Shown: positions 11,601 to 22,670, numbered from the stretch's first letter. The stretch: DNA of 64,000 nucleotides from Mauremys mutica (GCF_020497125.1 NC_059080.1:47805563-47869562), one strand, 5' to 3'. Numbers and translations are program-made. The notes: generated by a model not told the origin, from the letters alone.

Positions 11601-14600
11601 CTGCATGGAGCAATTTACCTCATTGGGGACAACACAAAGAAGGTGTATGTGTATGATCCGGATGCTAACATCTGGCAGAAGGTAGGTGGAGTGGGTCACT
11701 GGGGTGCACCATGCTGGACATGGATTCCCCAGTGCCATGTTGAAGGGAGGGCTCTATTTGATATATATGTGGATTTCATAGTGCCTAACCCAGAGTATTG
11801 GGACACCCCTTCTCTATAACCCTGTCCTGGGAGAAAGCAAGGTTTGGTCACAATAGTTATTCAGTCCTAGGCTTTTCCACATTGACCAACTAATATGGCC
11901 TTGGGTCAGAACGATTCTTCTGTGGCTCGTGGGAATGGGACCCTCAAACAGAGGCTTATCCTCTTCTTTGAGTGATTCTCCAGCCAAAGGGAAGCTGGTG
12001 GCTTTGATCTAAGCCCCTAAATGCCTATCCCAGAGCCCCAGGAAAGCCTGACTTAGAGTGAAGGGACCCCAGGAAGCAGCATGACAGAACCCACTTCCCT
12101 GGGCCCCGTTGGCCTTCGAGGAGCTGTGTGTAATGTTGTTGCAGGGCTGGGTTACACGAGATCATTCTGAAATCCTGCTGCAGCTGTTCACATGGCGTCA
12201 GTGCTCAGCTGACCAAGCTGCCAATACTCCAGACAGGTGCGGAGAGAGCTCTGCCAGTCTCTCCCTCCCTCTGCTCCCTTTTTTTTTCTGCTTATGAATA
12301 ATGTTCAGTGCCCCATTGGTCACCCATTGGTTCCAGTTCTGGGACTGGTTCTGTTAACTCTTTCAGCATAGCATGCACAGTTCTCCTTCCTTCTCTGCCT
12401 ATAGAGCAGAGTGTTCCTCAGGTCTAAGGTCACCCAGCAGAACTCTAGTAGCATCATCTCTGAGAGGGGTTCTCAACCTTTTTCTTTCTGAGGCCCCCTG
12501 AACATGCTTGTTGGCCCAGCTGTGCCACAACCACTTTTTTTTTGCTTATAAAAGCCAGGATCCGCATTAGGAGGTAGTAAGCAGGGCAATTACTCATGAC
12601 CCCATGCCACAGGGAGCATTGTGAAACTAAATTGCTCAGGCTTCAACTTTAGCCCTGGGTGGTGGGCTTGGGGGTACATTCCTGCGCAGCAGAGCTCTGG
12701 ATTTCTGCCCTGGGTCCTAGCGAGTATAATTCCGGCTATGCATGGCGGACCCCCTGAATCCTCTTATAGCCCTTAAGTAGGCCCCAGACACCTGGTTGAG
12801 AACCACTGGTCTAGGAGAAGCTGGAGGTATCTTGATCAAGTGTCCTTGTGCAAAGTGGGGCAAGCAGGCAGACAGGATGGGCTGGTAGCTTGGCTGATTT
12901 CAGTTCCAGCCCCAGTTTCACTTTGTCTATTTCTTTCATGTCATTCCACCCACCTGTCCTGGTGTAAGGATTCAGTGTAAGCACTGCAACTCCTGGGTAT
13001 TGCTCTGGTCAGGGCTACCTTTCCCTCCCCCTCCTCGTCACAGCTTAGTCTCGCCACCTGTCATAGCCGGTAAGCTCCCAGTAACTGTCATTGCTTTCCA
13101 GGTGTGTACAGCACTTAGCACAGCGGGGCCCTGAACCCTGTCTCAGCTTAGACACTACTGTAATAAAAGTGATACTGATAGACTCAGAAAGAAGGGATAG
13201 GGCCTGTGACCCTAACTGGGTCTTATGCCACTTTTGTCCTGTATGTATTTTGAGGCAGGGTTATGGAAGTGGAGCTCCTGTAATACCCAGCCACCATGGC
13301 TAAGTGAGCTGCACTGAAACCTTCTTAGTCATGTTGATATGGGGGTCTAAAATAGCTGTTACTGGGGTCTAAATTAGCTGTTACCACTCAAGAAAGAGAT
13401 CTTGGAGTCATTGTGGTAGTTCTCTGAAAACATCCACTCAATGTGCAGTGGCAGTCAAAAAAGTGAACAGAATGTTGGGAATAATTAAGGAAGGGATAGA
13501 TAATAGGACAGAAAATATCATGTTGCCTCTATATAAATCCATAGTACTCCCACATATTGAATACTGTGTGCCGATGTGGTCTCCCCATCTCGAAAAAAGA
13601 TATATTGGAATTGGAAAAGGTTCAGAAAAGGGCAATAAAAATTATTAGGGGTATGGAAAGGTTTCCGTATGAGGAGAGATTAATAAGACTGGGACTTTTA
13701 ATCTTGGAACAGAGACAGCTAAGGGGAGATATGATTGAGGTCTATAAAATCATGACTGGTGTGGAGAAAGTAAATAAGGAAGTGTTGTTTACTAGTTCTC
13801 ATAACACAAGATCTAGGGGTCATCTAATGAAATTAATAGGCAGCAGGTTTAAAACAAACAAAAGGAAGTATTTCTTCACACAACGCACAGTCAACCTGTG
13901 GAGCTCCTTGTCAGAGGATGTTGTGAAGGCCAAGACCATAACAGGGCTCAAAAAAGAACTAGATAAATTCATGGAGGGTAGGTCCATCAATGGCTATTAG
14001 CCAGGATGGGCAGGAATGGTGTCCCTAGCTTCTGTTTGCCAGAAGCTGGGAATGAGCGACAGGGGATGGATCACTTGATGATTACCTGTTCTGTTCGTTC
14101 CCTCTGGGCCACCTGGCACTGACCACTGTTGGAAGACAAATGGACTTTTGGTCTGACCCACTAGGGCCATTCTTATGTTCTTATGATATGTAAGTGTCAT
14201 AATTAGGCTTCAGAGTTAACACCTCATTGACATGTAAATCCCAGTGTGATAGACGCCATAGAAATACCACAGACAGATTAAATGAGTTAAGGTGTTTCTG
14301 GGGCAGCTGGGAGCTCTTTTAATAATAATACTACCTGGCTCTCACCAGCACTTTTCATCAGGAACACACAAACTATCATTATCTCCATTGTTTACAGCTG
14401 GGGACTCAGACACAGAGAAGTGAAGTGACTTGCCCAAATTGCCCAATAGGAGAAATGGGACTAGAACCCAGGTTTCCTGAATCCTAGTGCAGTGCTCAGG
14501 CCATTAGGCTGCTTTTGTTATAAGCAGCCTGTATTTATTGGGTGGGATTTACAAAGTTTTCTTTACAGCTATCTGAGCTACAAACTTAGGCAAAAAGTTT

Positions 14601-15984
14601 CACATCTTGGCACCTAAATCCACAGTTAAGTATCTGCATGAAAGGTGCTCACCACCTGCAGCCCTCCCTGTGGATTTAGGTGGCTCATTTGGAAAATGGG
14701 TTATTTATTTATTTTAATGAAAGTTTTAAATTCTTCAGTAACTGCTGGGCCCCAGGGCATGGAATGTTGTTCCAGCCTCACTCCAGCACTAGATGTGCTA
14801 TGCTCTTCCTGATTGATGCACACAAGTCACAGCACTGTCAGCAGGGCCCCTCATACAATTCCCATTCAACTCAGTAACATGGATGTCTCATCACATCTTA
14901 ACAATACCGCTGGGTCCTCTAGGAGCTGGGCTAAGATCCTGGAACCTCATTCCACTTATGAGGTCTTTGAGATTTCAGCCCAGAAATTACTCCTTATTGC
15001 ATAAGTGCCCTGTGCAATTCACTCAGGGTCTTCCTTGAGGGTTGTCTCTAGCCCCCAAAAGAGCTCACCTGGGTTTAGTGGAACTTTCGGCCCAGGAAAT
15101 CTGGCCTGGCTGGGTTATGTGTTAGAGTACTTGGGCTGCTTTTATGTGGGCTGGTAACCCACCCACTCTGCAGTGAGGACACAGGATGAATCCCTCCAGT
15201 GCTGACAGTCCTCCAATGTCTTCCCACAATTCCCCCTGAGTGCCCAGAAGAACAGGGAAAGAATCACAGAGGGGCTCAGCTCACTGCAGTGCAAAGAACC
15301 CTGGGATGTGCCCCTAGAAGTCCTAATGAGTGTAGAGCCAATAAGGGCACCACAACTGGGGTGTGGCTTTGCAGTGGGGCTGCTCACACCTAGACTAGGT
15401 TCATCTGGGTGTCAATCACCTGAGTTAACTCTGCATTGAAGACATATCTGTTCTTCCACCCCCTTTCCTCTTGTAAGAAATGGAGATGGAAAGATGTTTA
15501 CTTGAAGGATGTTACTCAGACCCTACATGTTTTGGTATGCAGTACAGAGTTCCAGCCAGGGTGTGGTGCCTGGTAAGGAACTGGAGACAAAGCTGGAACT
15601 CAAGCTGTGTGGAACCCTGTTTGTCTGTTTGTATATAATGAATGCCTCCTGTGTAAGGCAGCCTGGATTCCATATATCATGATGTGGTGTGAGTGGGCTA
15701 TAGCCCTATATCATGATTGATATCTCCTACAGGTGCAGCTGCTTCACACGCTGCATGAAAATGGAGGCATGGTGCCACTGGGAGGCAAACTCTTTGTGAC
15801 AGGTGGACGCTGGAAGGGCCTGGATGGTGACTACCGGGTGGAGATGGAAGTTTATGATTGTGCCAAAGATATTTGGACAAGGGCGGGAGCCCTGCCCTGC
15901 CTCTGGCTCTACCACAGCTCTTCCTCCATCTTCATGGATACGTCAAAGTGGACAGAGCCCTTCCTGGGAAACCATGTCCAGTAG
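2518..15984 (+). CDS. KLHL30: KLHL30, 3' half of gene (six coding exons, kelch domain)
   Basis: Kelch-like protein 30, a BTB-BACK-kelch protein; by family, a predicted substrate adaptor for cullin-3 ubiquitin ligases, with no substrate readable here. Six exons (2518-2677, 7387-7473, 8252-8407, 9222-9410, 11536-11681, 15733-15984) have AG/GT borders and phases that join cleanly into 329 codons plus TAG. The product runs from the end of BACK (residues [16 protein letters not shown]) through a six-blade kelch propeller. Blade signatures are visible: [11 protein letters not shown], the Gly-Gly doublets split by the splice sites at 7473/8252 and 8407/9222, [27 protein letters not shown] and WLYHSSS. 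The human protein is about 578 residues, so the BTB domain and most of BACK lie left of the window. The choice of KLHL30 over other KLHL paralogues rests on recalled similarity plus ERFE and ILKAP downstream. No frame break is seen. Confidence 0.93.
2757..4261. repeat. Composite repeat block interrupted by an LTR
   Basis: The same 21-bp string (starting gtcaatctccgagg) is at 2757-2777 and 4241-4261. The sequence between is repeat-like (aggcagggcagggcatcaaa; gacagggggatgcaggccca) and split by the LTR at about 3390-3980. Possibly an outer LTR element; its family is not identified. Confidence 0.4.
3390..3980 (-). mobile_element. LTR of an endogenous-retrovirus-like element
   Basis: On the minus strand an AATAAA (near 3490) is followed by an R-U5-like stretch with a second hexamer (near 3457). 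The pattern resembles a turtle ERV LTR recalled from genome sequence. Its ends are not resolved and no gag/pol/env is attached. Confidence 0.5.
4730..4920 (+). mobile_element. MIR-like SINE, diverged
   Basis: Contains aaatcaggagacctgccttc, cagctctggcactggctcag and ctgttaggtggggatgttgc in MIR order, with substitutions. Confidence 0.55.
6600..6750. repeat. Palindromic 'taaattggtgtagctcc' MITE family member
   Basis: Contains gtaaattattgtaatgccac, ccagatccccagttgatgta, aattggtgtagctccatgag and gatttataccagctgggatc. Related pieces are at 11290-11390, 18815-18895, 37340-37430 and 47805-47955. Old DNA-transposon family in sauropsids (inference). Confidence 0.5.
7387..7473 (+). CDS. KLHL30: KLHL30 exon: kelch blade 1
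   Basis: The exon follows tttcag and ends before gtatgt. It is 87 bp, phase 1 to phase 1, and reads [24 protein letters not shown] then YVYVTG. The Gly-Gly doublet of the blade is split by the next intron, as is common in kelch genes. Confidence 0.9.
8252..8407 (+). CDS. KLHL30: KLHL30 exon: kelch blade 2
   Basis: The exon follows cttcctag and ends before gtaggc (156 bp, phase 1 to 1). It encodes [20 protein letters not shown], then a blade ending [16 protein letters not shown] with the doublet again split at the donor. The Trp and Tyr positions fit the kelch motif. Confidence 0.93.
9040..9175 (+). repeat. L2/CORE-SINE-like 3' tail repeat
   Basis: Contains ggtcagggcctgtttctttg, cagcatgtggcatggtgggg and tgctactgtaatgcaaataa, an old amniote repeat tail. 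A similar tail lies at about 13100-13175 (tgtacagcacttagcacagc). Confidence 0.55.
9222..9410 (+). CDS. KLHL30: KLHL30 exon: kelch blade 3
   Basis: The exon follows tatgtag and ends before gtaagg (189 bp, phase 1 to 1). It encodes [20 protein letters not shown], then [20 protein letters not shown] and CYNPVI. The donor is a strong consensus. An old interspersed repeat tail (9040-9175) ends about 45 bp before the acceptor. Confidence 0.93.
9998..10082. repeat. 85-bp perfect direct repeat, copy 1
   Basis: Identical over 85 bp to 10960-11044, in the KLHL30 intron between blades 3 and 4. It contains the small inverted repeat gaagaca-tg-tgtcttc. Confidence 0.9.
10283..10510 (+). mobile_element. 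MIR-type SINE
   Basis: The head gtggcctagtggatagagca, then ctctctgtgcctcagtttct, ccatttgtaaaatggagat and a TAT-rich tail: the classic MIR layout. KLHL30 intron. Confidence 0.85.
10960..11044. repeat. 85-bp perfect direct repeat, copy 2
   Basis: Same orientation as 9998-10082, offset 962 bp; the bases on either side differ at once. Confidence 0.9.
11536..11681 (+). CDS. KLHL30: KLHL30 exon: kelch blade 4
   Basis: The exon follows tttggcag and ends before gtaggt (146 bp, phase 1 to 0). It encodes [20 protein letters not shown], then [20 protein letters not shown] and NIWQK, a typical blade with Leu-Ile-Gly-Asp in place of Gly-Gly. Confidence 0.93.
12464..12808. mobile_element. hAT-type MITE in KLHL30 last intron
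   Basis: It opens gaggggttctcaaccttttt and closes ggttgagaaccactg; the terminal inverted repeats match the CAGTGGTTCTCAACC pattern of hAT MITEs. The flanking 8-mers atctctga and gtctagga agree at 5 of 8. Confidence 0.65.
13330..14190 (+). mobile_element. CR1/L3-type LINE 3' fragment
   Basis: It encodes the reverse-transcriptase C-terminus in two frames ([60 protein letters not shown]). It ends with a 3' UTR closing in cttttggtctgacccactag and gttcttatgat, typical of an older CR1/L3 lineage distinct from the copy at 19.3-22.7 kb. It sits in the last KLHL30 intron. Confidence 0.85.
14320..14515 (-). mobile_element. MIR-type SINE, antisense
   Basis: The reverse complement of the MIR core: ttatctccattgtttacagc, cagagaagtgaagtgacttg, agaacccaggtttcctgaat. 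KLHL30 last intron. Confidence 0.82.
15733..15984 (+). CDS. KLHL30: KLHL30 terminal coding exon with stop
   Basis: The acceptor is ctcctacag. The exon starts in phase 0 with [20 protein letters not shown] and ends at TAG 15982-15984 after [13 protein letters not shown]. It completes the propeller ([28 protein letters not shown]). No AATAAA is evident in the 140 bp before a hAT element begins at 16125, so the 3' UTR may be very short or may use sequence within the repeat. Confidence 0.93.
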   Translation: MQLLHTLHENGGMVPLGGKLFVTGGRWKGLDGDYRVEMEVYDCAKDIWTRAGALPCLWLYHSSSSIFMDTSKWTEPFLGNHVQ

Positions 15985-16124
15985 GAAAGGCTGGGACCCT
16001 CACCCAGGGCTTTAATGGTCCTGCCCAGGATTTGGAAGGACAAAGTGATGGTTTATTTGTTTGAATTATCACCATTTTTGCATGTATTTTTGCCTTCACG
16101 TTTCATGTGGAACTTGGATTAGCA

Positions 16125-16913
16125 CAATGGTCACCAACTGACTGGTCTATCCTGGAGCTTCTGACAGTTGATCATGATCTCTGGCTGCTAAAAGTCAGGC
16201 AGTGCAGCAGGACTAAGGCAGGCTCCCTGCCTGCCCAGACCACGGCCCCGCGCTGCTCTCGGAAGTGGCCAGCACAGCTGCTGAGGCCCCTGGGGGGAGG
16301 GGGCAGGGGTCTCCATGCACGGCTCCTGCCTACAAGCACTGCCCTGCCGCTCCCATTGGCTGGGAATGGGGAACTGCAGCCAATGGGATCTGCGGGGGCA
16401 GTGCCTGCAGAGAGGGGCAGCATGCAGAGCCATATGCCCGCTGCAGGGGCATGTTGGCTGCTTCCAGGAGTGGTGTGGGGCCGGGGAAGGCAGGGAGGTT
16501 GCCTTAGCCCCACTGCGCTGCCCTCTCAGAGCCAGTACCCTGTACCCCCTTGTGTACCCCAACATTCGTTCCCAGCCCGGAGCCCCCTTCTGCACCCAAA
16601 CTCCCTCCCAGAGCCTGCATCCCGCACTCCCTCCTGCACCCCAACCCCAGCCCTGAGCCCCCTCCCAGAGCCAGCACCCCGTAACCCCTCCCACACTCCA
16701 GACCCCTCGGCCCCAGCCCAGAGCCTGCACCCCTTCCTGCACCCCAACTCCCTGCCCCAGCCCGGTGAAAGTGAGGGAGGGTGAGGGAAAGCGAGCGATG
16801 GAGGGAGGGCAGATGGAGTGAGCAGGGCCGGGCCTCAGGGAATGGGTGGGGTAGATCCTGAGTTGCACTTAAATTAAAAAATGATCTTGTGTGTAAAAGG
16901 TTGGAGGCCACTG
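16125..16913. mobile_element. hAT-type non-autonomous element, GC-rich interior
   Basis: Termini caatggtcaccaac and gttggaggccactg are inverted repeats. The flanks gattagca and gattagag agree at 6 of 8 (target duplication). The interior is C-rich with imperfect tandem cccagagcctgcaccc units (16540-16770) that produce long chance ORFs on both strands. Confidence 0.7.
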
Positions 16914-16930
16914 GATTAGAGTTACTAAGC

Positions 16931-17253
16931 CAGGGATCAGCAACCTTTGGCACGTGGCTTGCCAGGGTAAGCACCCTGGCAGGCCGGGCCGGTTTCTTTA
17001 CCTACTGTGTCTGCAGGTTCGATCGATCGCTGCTCCCACTGGCCATAGTTGCCACTCCAGGCCAATGGGGGTGGCGGGAAGTGGCGGCCAGCACATCCCT
17101 CGGCCCACGCTGTTTCCCACAGCCCCCATTGGCCTGGAACGGCGAACCGTGGGAACCGCGATCGGCCAAACCTGCGGACGCGGCAGGCAAACGGGCCCAG
17201 CCCACCTGGATGCTTACCCTGGCAAGCCACGTGCCAAAGGTTGCCGATCCCTG
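16931..17253. mobile_element. hAT MITE with about 42-bp terminal inverted repeats
   Basis: The left end starts cagggatcagcaacctttgg and the right end, reverse-complemented, starts cagggatcggcaacctttgg; the arms continue to agree for about 42 bp. The flanks tactaagc and tactaagt are a 7/8 target duplication. Interior GC-rich, no real ORF. Confidence 0.85.
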
Positions 17254-17654
17254 TACTAAGTCCTTCTGCTGTACAGTGTCAGCTGCTGGGAGCAGTCAGC
17301 ATTACATACGGAAATCCCTAGGCCTAGCTCTTGAAATGGGCTTGAACTACAACTCTTCCGTGGCAGTGGTGGGTCTGGTTTCGTAATTTGTCTTTTGCCT
17401 GTTGCTTTCGAAGGCCCTGTGCTAAGTCCTGTGAGGCTCCTGCAGGCTCCGCCTGTTCATATACTGAGAGTAGGAAAAAAGGTAACCCAAATTGACTTGA
17501 GACAAACTCTGCTATCAAGAGAATCTGAATCTGAAACTGGGTTTCTGTCGCAACACAGAGAGGATTCTGAGTGCCACCCTGGTGAAGCCTGTATGTGCAC
17601 CTTGAGGGTTATTGGAAGTGATAGCCAAAATGTTCTATACAATGTGTGAGACTC

Positions 17655-18490
17655 ATCAGCCACACTATTAAAGGCTCATTCACCTGCACATCTACTAATG
17701 TGATATACGCCATTATGTGCCAGCAATGCCCCTCTGCCAAACCGGACAGTCTCTATGCAAAAGAATAAATGGACACAAATCAGACATCAAGAATTATAAC
17801 ATTCAAAAACCAGTCAGAGAACACTTCAATCTCCCTGGTCACTTGATTACAGACCTAAAAGTCACAATTCTCCAACAAAAAAAACTTCAAAAACAGACTC
17901 CAACGAGAAACTGCAGAATTGGAATTAATTTGCAAACTGGACATCATTAAATTAGACTTGAATAAAGACTAGGAGTGGATGGGCCATTACACAAAGTAAA
18001 ACCTATTTCCCCAGGCTAATTTTTCCCCTACTGTTACTCACACCTTCTTGTCAACTGTTGGAAATGGGCCATCCTGATTATCACTACAAAAGTTTTTTTT
18101 CCCTCCTGCTGATTATAGCCCACCTTAACTGATTACTCTCATAGTTAGTATGGCAACACCCGTTTTTTCATGTCCTATGTATCTTCCTACTATATCCCTA
18201 CTTGGGGGAGGGATAGCTCAGTGGTTTGAGCATTGGCCTGCTAAACCCACGGTTGTGAGCTCAATCCTTGAGGGGAGCCACTGAGGAATCTGGGGCAAAA
18301 TCAGTACTTGGTCCTACTAGTGAAGGCAGGGGACTGGACTCCATGACCTTTCAAGGTCCCTTCCAGTTCTAGGAGATTGGTATATTTATTATTTTCCACT
18401 GCATGCAGCCAATGAAATGGGGTTTAGCCCACGAAAGCTTATGCTCAAATAAATTTGTTAGTCTCTAAGGTGCCACAAGTACTCCTCGTT
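17655..18490 (+). mobile_element. Second Penelope-like remnant with a nested SINE
   Basis: This has the same GIY-YIG C-terminus as the element at 922-1880 (17717-17930, KRINGHKSDIKNYNIQKPVR then EHFNLPGH), followed by a pLTR ending near 18490 with ttagtctctaaggtgccac. The pLTR is split by a tRNA-derived SINE at about 18204-18390. No left inverted pLTR is seen, so the copy is 5'-truncated. Hammerhead core at 18407-18442: CCAAUGA replaces CUGAUGA, while GAAA, stem III (AGC/GCU) and the cleavage C are kept. Confidence 0.78.
18204..18390 (+). mobile_element. tRNA-derived SINE (turtle Cry/PolIII type) inside Penelope pLTR
   Basis: The head contains a Pol III A box (tagctcagtgg, 18214-18224) and a B box (ggttgtgagctcaatcc, 18251-18267), then the tRNA-unrelated body and a short A/T tail. 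It interrupts the pLTR between cctactatatccc and attttccactgc. Confidence 0.75.
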
Positions 18491-19264
18491 CATTTTATTT
18501 AGTGCTGTCTATGCCATAGCCCTAACTAATCCAGACCACTCAGACAGCCTCAGTCCAATACTGAGTCAGCTGCTGCTTTAATAGAAAGGAGTCATGTTTC
18601 TGTTGCCGCCATCTGCAGTTAGCTCTCAGCGATACTAACGAGCAGAGAGAAAAGGGCCTGGTAATTGGTTATTTCTTTTATTTTTTTGCTGTCTGCAAGT
18701 ATGTTGTTTCTTTCAGACTGAGTCCTTCACCTACAACCTGGTTTCAAAGCCTACAGCTGAGCACTTGTCAGTCCTGTCCTCCACATTCACTGAGCATTGT
18801 GCTGTGGGGCCACATTCTGTCCTCAATTATACCAGTGAAATACAGAGTGCTTCACTGGGTCAGTTTGGATTTATACTAGTGAAACTGAGAACAGCCATGG
18901 GCCCATCAAGAGTCTGAGGACAGCAAAACAGTCTCCCTGTGGGCCCCTCTCACAGAGTCGGACTGTGGTTTAGTCATGCCATCTCCACTGATGCTGCTAA
19001 ATCCTCCCGTGCTGCTTTGACTATCACCCTGACTCAGCTCACCCTGGGCTTGCCAGTTCTTTCTCCAAACAGACCTCCTGGAGAAGGTTCAAAGAAGAGC
19101 CTCTCCAACAAAACCTTTTTGGGGCGGGTCATCCCCAGTCAGTGAGACTGAGGGTTTGTCTACACTGCAGCTGGCAGGTATGATTCCTGATGGACACATG
19201 ATAGCTCTGCTTGAGCTAGCACATAAAATAGGAGCAAGGCCACTGTGGCTAGCTGCCTGAGGAC

Positions 19265-22200
19265 AGACCCAGGATCCCCAGCCTGAGTTGTGCTCGCGGG
19301 GTTGCCTGAGCCACCCTCAGGCCATGGTGTCCAGGCTGCTAATTTTAGGTGCTAGCATAAGCAGAGCTAAAGCGTGTATGTCAGCCCGAGCCAGGAATGA
19401 TACTGCCAAGAATGACCTGGAGCGGATCACTGCAGCCTACGTGGCTCTGGGAAGAAGGATAAAGGAGTTTGAGGCGCAAGTGGTGTTCTCGTCCATCCTC
19501 TCTATGGAAGGAAAGACCCGGGTAGAGACCGTTGAATCGTGGAAGTCAACGAATGGCTACGCAGGTGGTGTCGGAGAGAAGGCTTTGGATTCTTTGACCA
19601 TGGGATGGTGTTCCAAGAAGGAGGAGTGCTAGGCAGAGACGGGCTCCACCTAACGAAGAGAGGGAAGAGCCTCTTCGCAAGCAGGCTGGCTAACCTAGTG
19701 AGGAGGGCTTTAAACTAGGTTCACCAGGGGAAGGAAACCAAAGCCCTGAGGCAAGTGGGGAAGTGGGATACCGGGAGGAAGCATCAGCAGGAGAGAGCAG
19801 GAGGGGAGGACTCCTGCCTCATACTGAGAAAGCACAACGATCAGCGAATTATCTTAAGTGCCTATACACAAATGCAAGAAGCCTGGGAAACAAGCAGGGA
19901 GAACTGGAAGTCCTGGCACAGTCAAGGAATTATGATGTGATTGGAATAACAGAGATTTGGTGGGATAACGCACATGACTTGAGTACTGTCATGGATGGAT
20001 ATAAATTATTCAGGAAGGACAGGCAGGGCAGAAAAGGTGGAGGAGTTGCATTGTATGTAAGAGAGCAGTATGACTGCTCAGAGCTCTGGTATGAAACTGC
20101 AGAAAAACCTGAGAGTCTCTGGATTAAGTTTACAAGTGTGAGCAACAAGGGTGATGTCATGGTGGGAGTCTGCTATAGACCACCAGACCGGGGGATGAGG
20201 TGGACAAGGCTTTCTTCCAGCAACTAACAGAAGTTACAAGATCACAGGCCCTGGTTCTCATGGGGGCCTTCAGTGACCCCGATATCTGCTGGGAGAGCAA
20301 TACAGTGGTGCACAGACAACCCAGGAAGTTTTTGGAAAATGTGGGGGACAATTTCCTGGTGCAAGTGCTGGAGGAACCAACTAGGGGCAGAGCTCTTCTT
20401 GACCTGCTGCTCACAAACCGGGAAGAATTAGTAGGAGAAGCAAAAGTGGATGGGAACCTGGGAGGCAGTGACCATGAGATGGTCAAGTTCAGGATCCTGA
20501 CACAAGGAAGAAAGAAGAGCTGCAGAATACGGACCCTGGACTTCAGAAAAGCAGGCTTTGACTCCCTTAGGGAACTGATGGGCAGGATCCCCTGGGAGAA
20601 TAACATGAGGGGGAAAGGAGTCCAGGAGAGCTGCTGTATTTTAAAGAATCCTTATTGAGGTTGCAGGAACAAACTATCCCGATGTGTAGAAAGAATAGCA
20701 AATATGGCAGGCGACCAGCTTGGTTTAACAATGAAATCCTCACTGATCTTAAACACAAAAAAGAAGCTTACAAGAAGTGGAAGATTGGACAGATGACTAG
20801 GGACGAGTATAAAAATATTGCTCAGGCATGCAGGAGTGAAATCAGGAAGACCAAATCACAGTTGGAGTTACAGCTAGCAAGAGATGTTAAGAGTAACAAG
20901 AAGAGTTTCTTCAGGTATGATAGCAACAAGCAGAAAGTCAAGGAAAGTGTGAGCCCCTTACTGAATGAGGGAGGCAACCAAGTGACAGAGGATGTGGAAA
21001 AAGCTAATGTACTCAATGCTTTTTTTGCCACTGTGTTCATGAACAAGGTCAGCTCCCAGACTCCTGCACTAGGCTGCACAGCATGGGGAAGAGGTGACCA
21101 GCCTTCTGTGGAGAGAGAAGTGGTTCAGGACTATTTAGAAAAGCTGAACAAGCACAAGTCATGGGGCTGGATGCACTACATCCGAGGGGGCTAAAGGAGT
21201 TGGTGGATGTGATTGCAGAGCCATTGGCAATTATCTTTGAAAACTCATGGCAATCAGGAGAGGTCCCGGATGACTGGAAAAAGGCTAATGTAGTGCCCAT
21301 CTTTAAAAAAGGGGAGGAGGAGGATCTAGGGAACTACAGGCCAGTCAGCCTCACTTCAGTCCCCGGAAAAATCATGGAGCAGGTCCTCAAGGAATCAATT
21401 CTGAAGCATTTAGAGGAGAGGAAAGTGATCAGGAACAGTCAGCATGGATTCACCAAGGACCAGTCATGCCTGACTTACCTAATTGCCTTCTATGATGAGA
21501 TAACTGGCTCTGTGGATGTGGGGAAAGCAGTGGACATGTTATATCTTGACTTTAGCAAAGCTTTTGATACGGTCTCCCACGGTCTTCTTGCCAGCAAGTT
21601 AAAGAAGTATGGGCTGGATGAATGGACTATAAGGTGGATAGAAAGCTGGCTAGATCATTGGGCTCAACGGGTAGTGATCAATGGCTCCATGTCTAGTTGG
21701 CAGCCGGTATCAAGCGGAGTTGGTCCTGGGGCCGGTTTTGTTCAGTATCTTCATTAATGATCTGGAGGATGGCGTGGACTTCACCCTCAGCAAGTTTGCA
21801 GATGATAAACTGGGAGGAGTGGTAAATATGCTGGCGGGTAGGGATAAGATACTAGACAAATTAGGATTGGGCCAAAAGAAATCTGATGAGGTTCAACAAG
21901 GACAAGTGCAGAGTCCTGCACTTAGGACGGAAGACTCCCATGCACTGCTACAGGCTAGGGACCAAATGGCTGGGCTGCAGTTCTGCAGAAAAGGACCTAG
22001 GGATTACAGTGGATGAGAAGCTGGCTATGAGTCAACAGTGTGCCCTTGTTGCCAAGAAGGCTAACAGCCTTTTGAGCTGTATAAGTAGGGGCATTGCCAG
22101 CAGATCGAAGGACGTGATCATTCCCCTCTATTCAGCATTGGTGAGGCCTCATCTGGAGTATTGTGTCCAATTTTGGGCCCCACACTACAAGAAGGATGTG

Positions 22201-22670
22201 AAAAAATTGGAAAGAGTCCAGCGGAGGGCAACAAAAATGATTAGGGGCTGGATCAAATGACTTATGAGGAGAGGCTGAGGGAACTGGGATTGTTTAGTCT
22301 GCAGAAGAGAAGGATGATGGGGGATTTGATAGCTGCTTTCAACTACCTGAAAGGGGATTCCAAAGAGGATGGGTCTAGACTGTTCTCAGTGGTACCAGAT
22401 GACAGAACAAGAAGTAATGGTCTCAAGCTGCAGTGGGGGAGGTTTAGGTTGGATATGAGGGAAAACTTTTTCACTAGGAGGGTGGTGAAGCCCTGGAATG
22501 GGTTACCTAGGGAGGTGGTGGAATCTCCTTCCTTGGAGGTTTTTAAAGTCAGGCTTGACAAAGCCCTGGCTGGGATGATTTAGTTGGGGATTGGTCCTGC
22601 TTTGAGCAGGGGGTTGGACTAGATGACCTCCTGAGGTCCCTTCCAACCCTGATATTCTATGATTCTATGA
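19265..22670 (+). mobile_element. CR1 LINE, nearly full length, broken ORFs
   Basis: ORF1 remnant (19288-19720) shows the end of the SGNH-esterase type region (LTKRGKSLFASRLANLVRRA). ORF2 begins near 19840 with the APE endonuclease (YTNARSLGNK, ITEIWWD, GVCYRPPD, GGSDHEM). The reverse transcriptase has [19 protein letters not shown] (21549-21584) and FADD (about 21798). Frame changes or stops near 20190, 20655, 21175, 21720, 21880 and 22255 break it; the endonuclease GDFN-type motif reads GAFSD. The element ends with ccttccaaccct then gatattctatgattctatga, the CR1 3' end. It seems to interrupt a MITE left half at about 19150-19260. Confidence 0.9.

Noticed and set aside
16107..16868. Overlapping ORFs of over 220 codons on both strands
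   Set aside because: They lie in the C-rich tandem interior of a hAT element; both strands are open because of composition, and the proteins are Pro/Gly/Trp repeats without family features.
18204..18275. tRNA gene
   Set aside because: The A and B boxes belong to a SINE head; the cloverleaf is degenerate and it continues into a SINE body. The same holds for 37690-37760.
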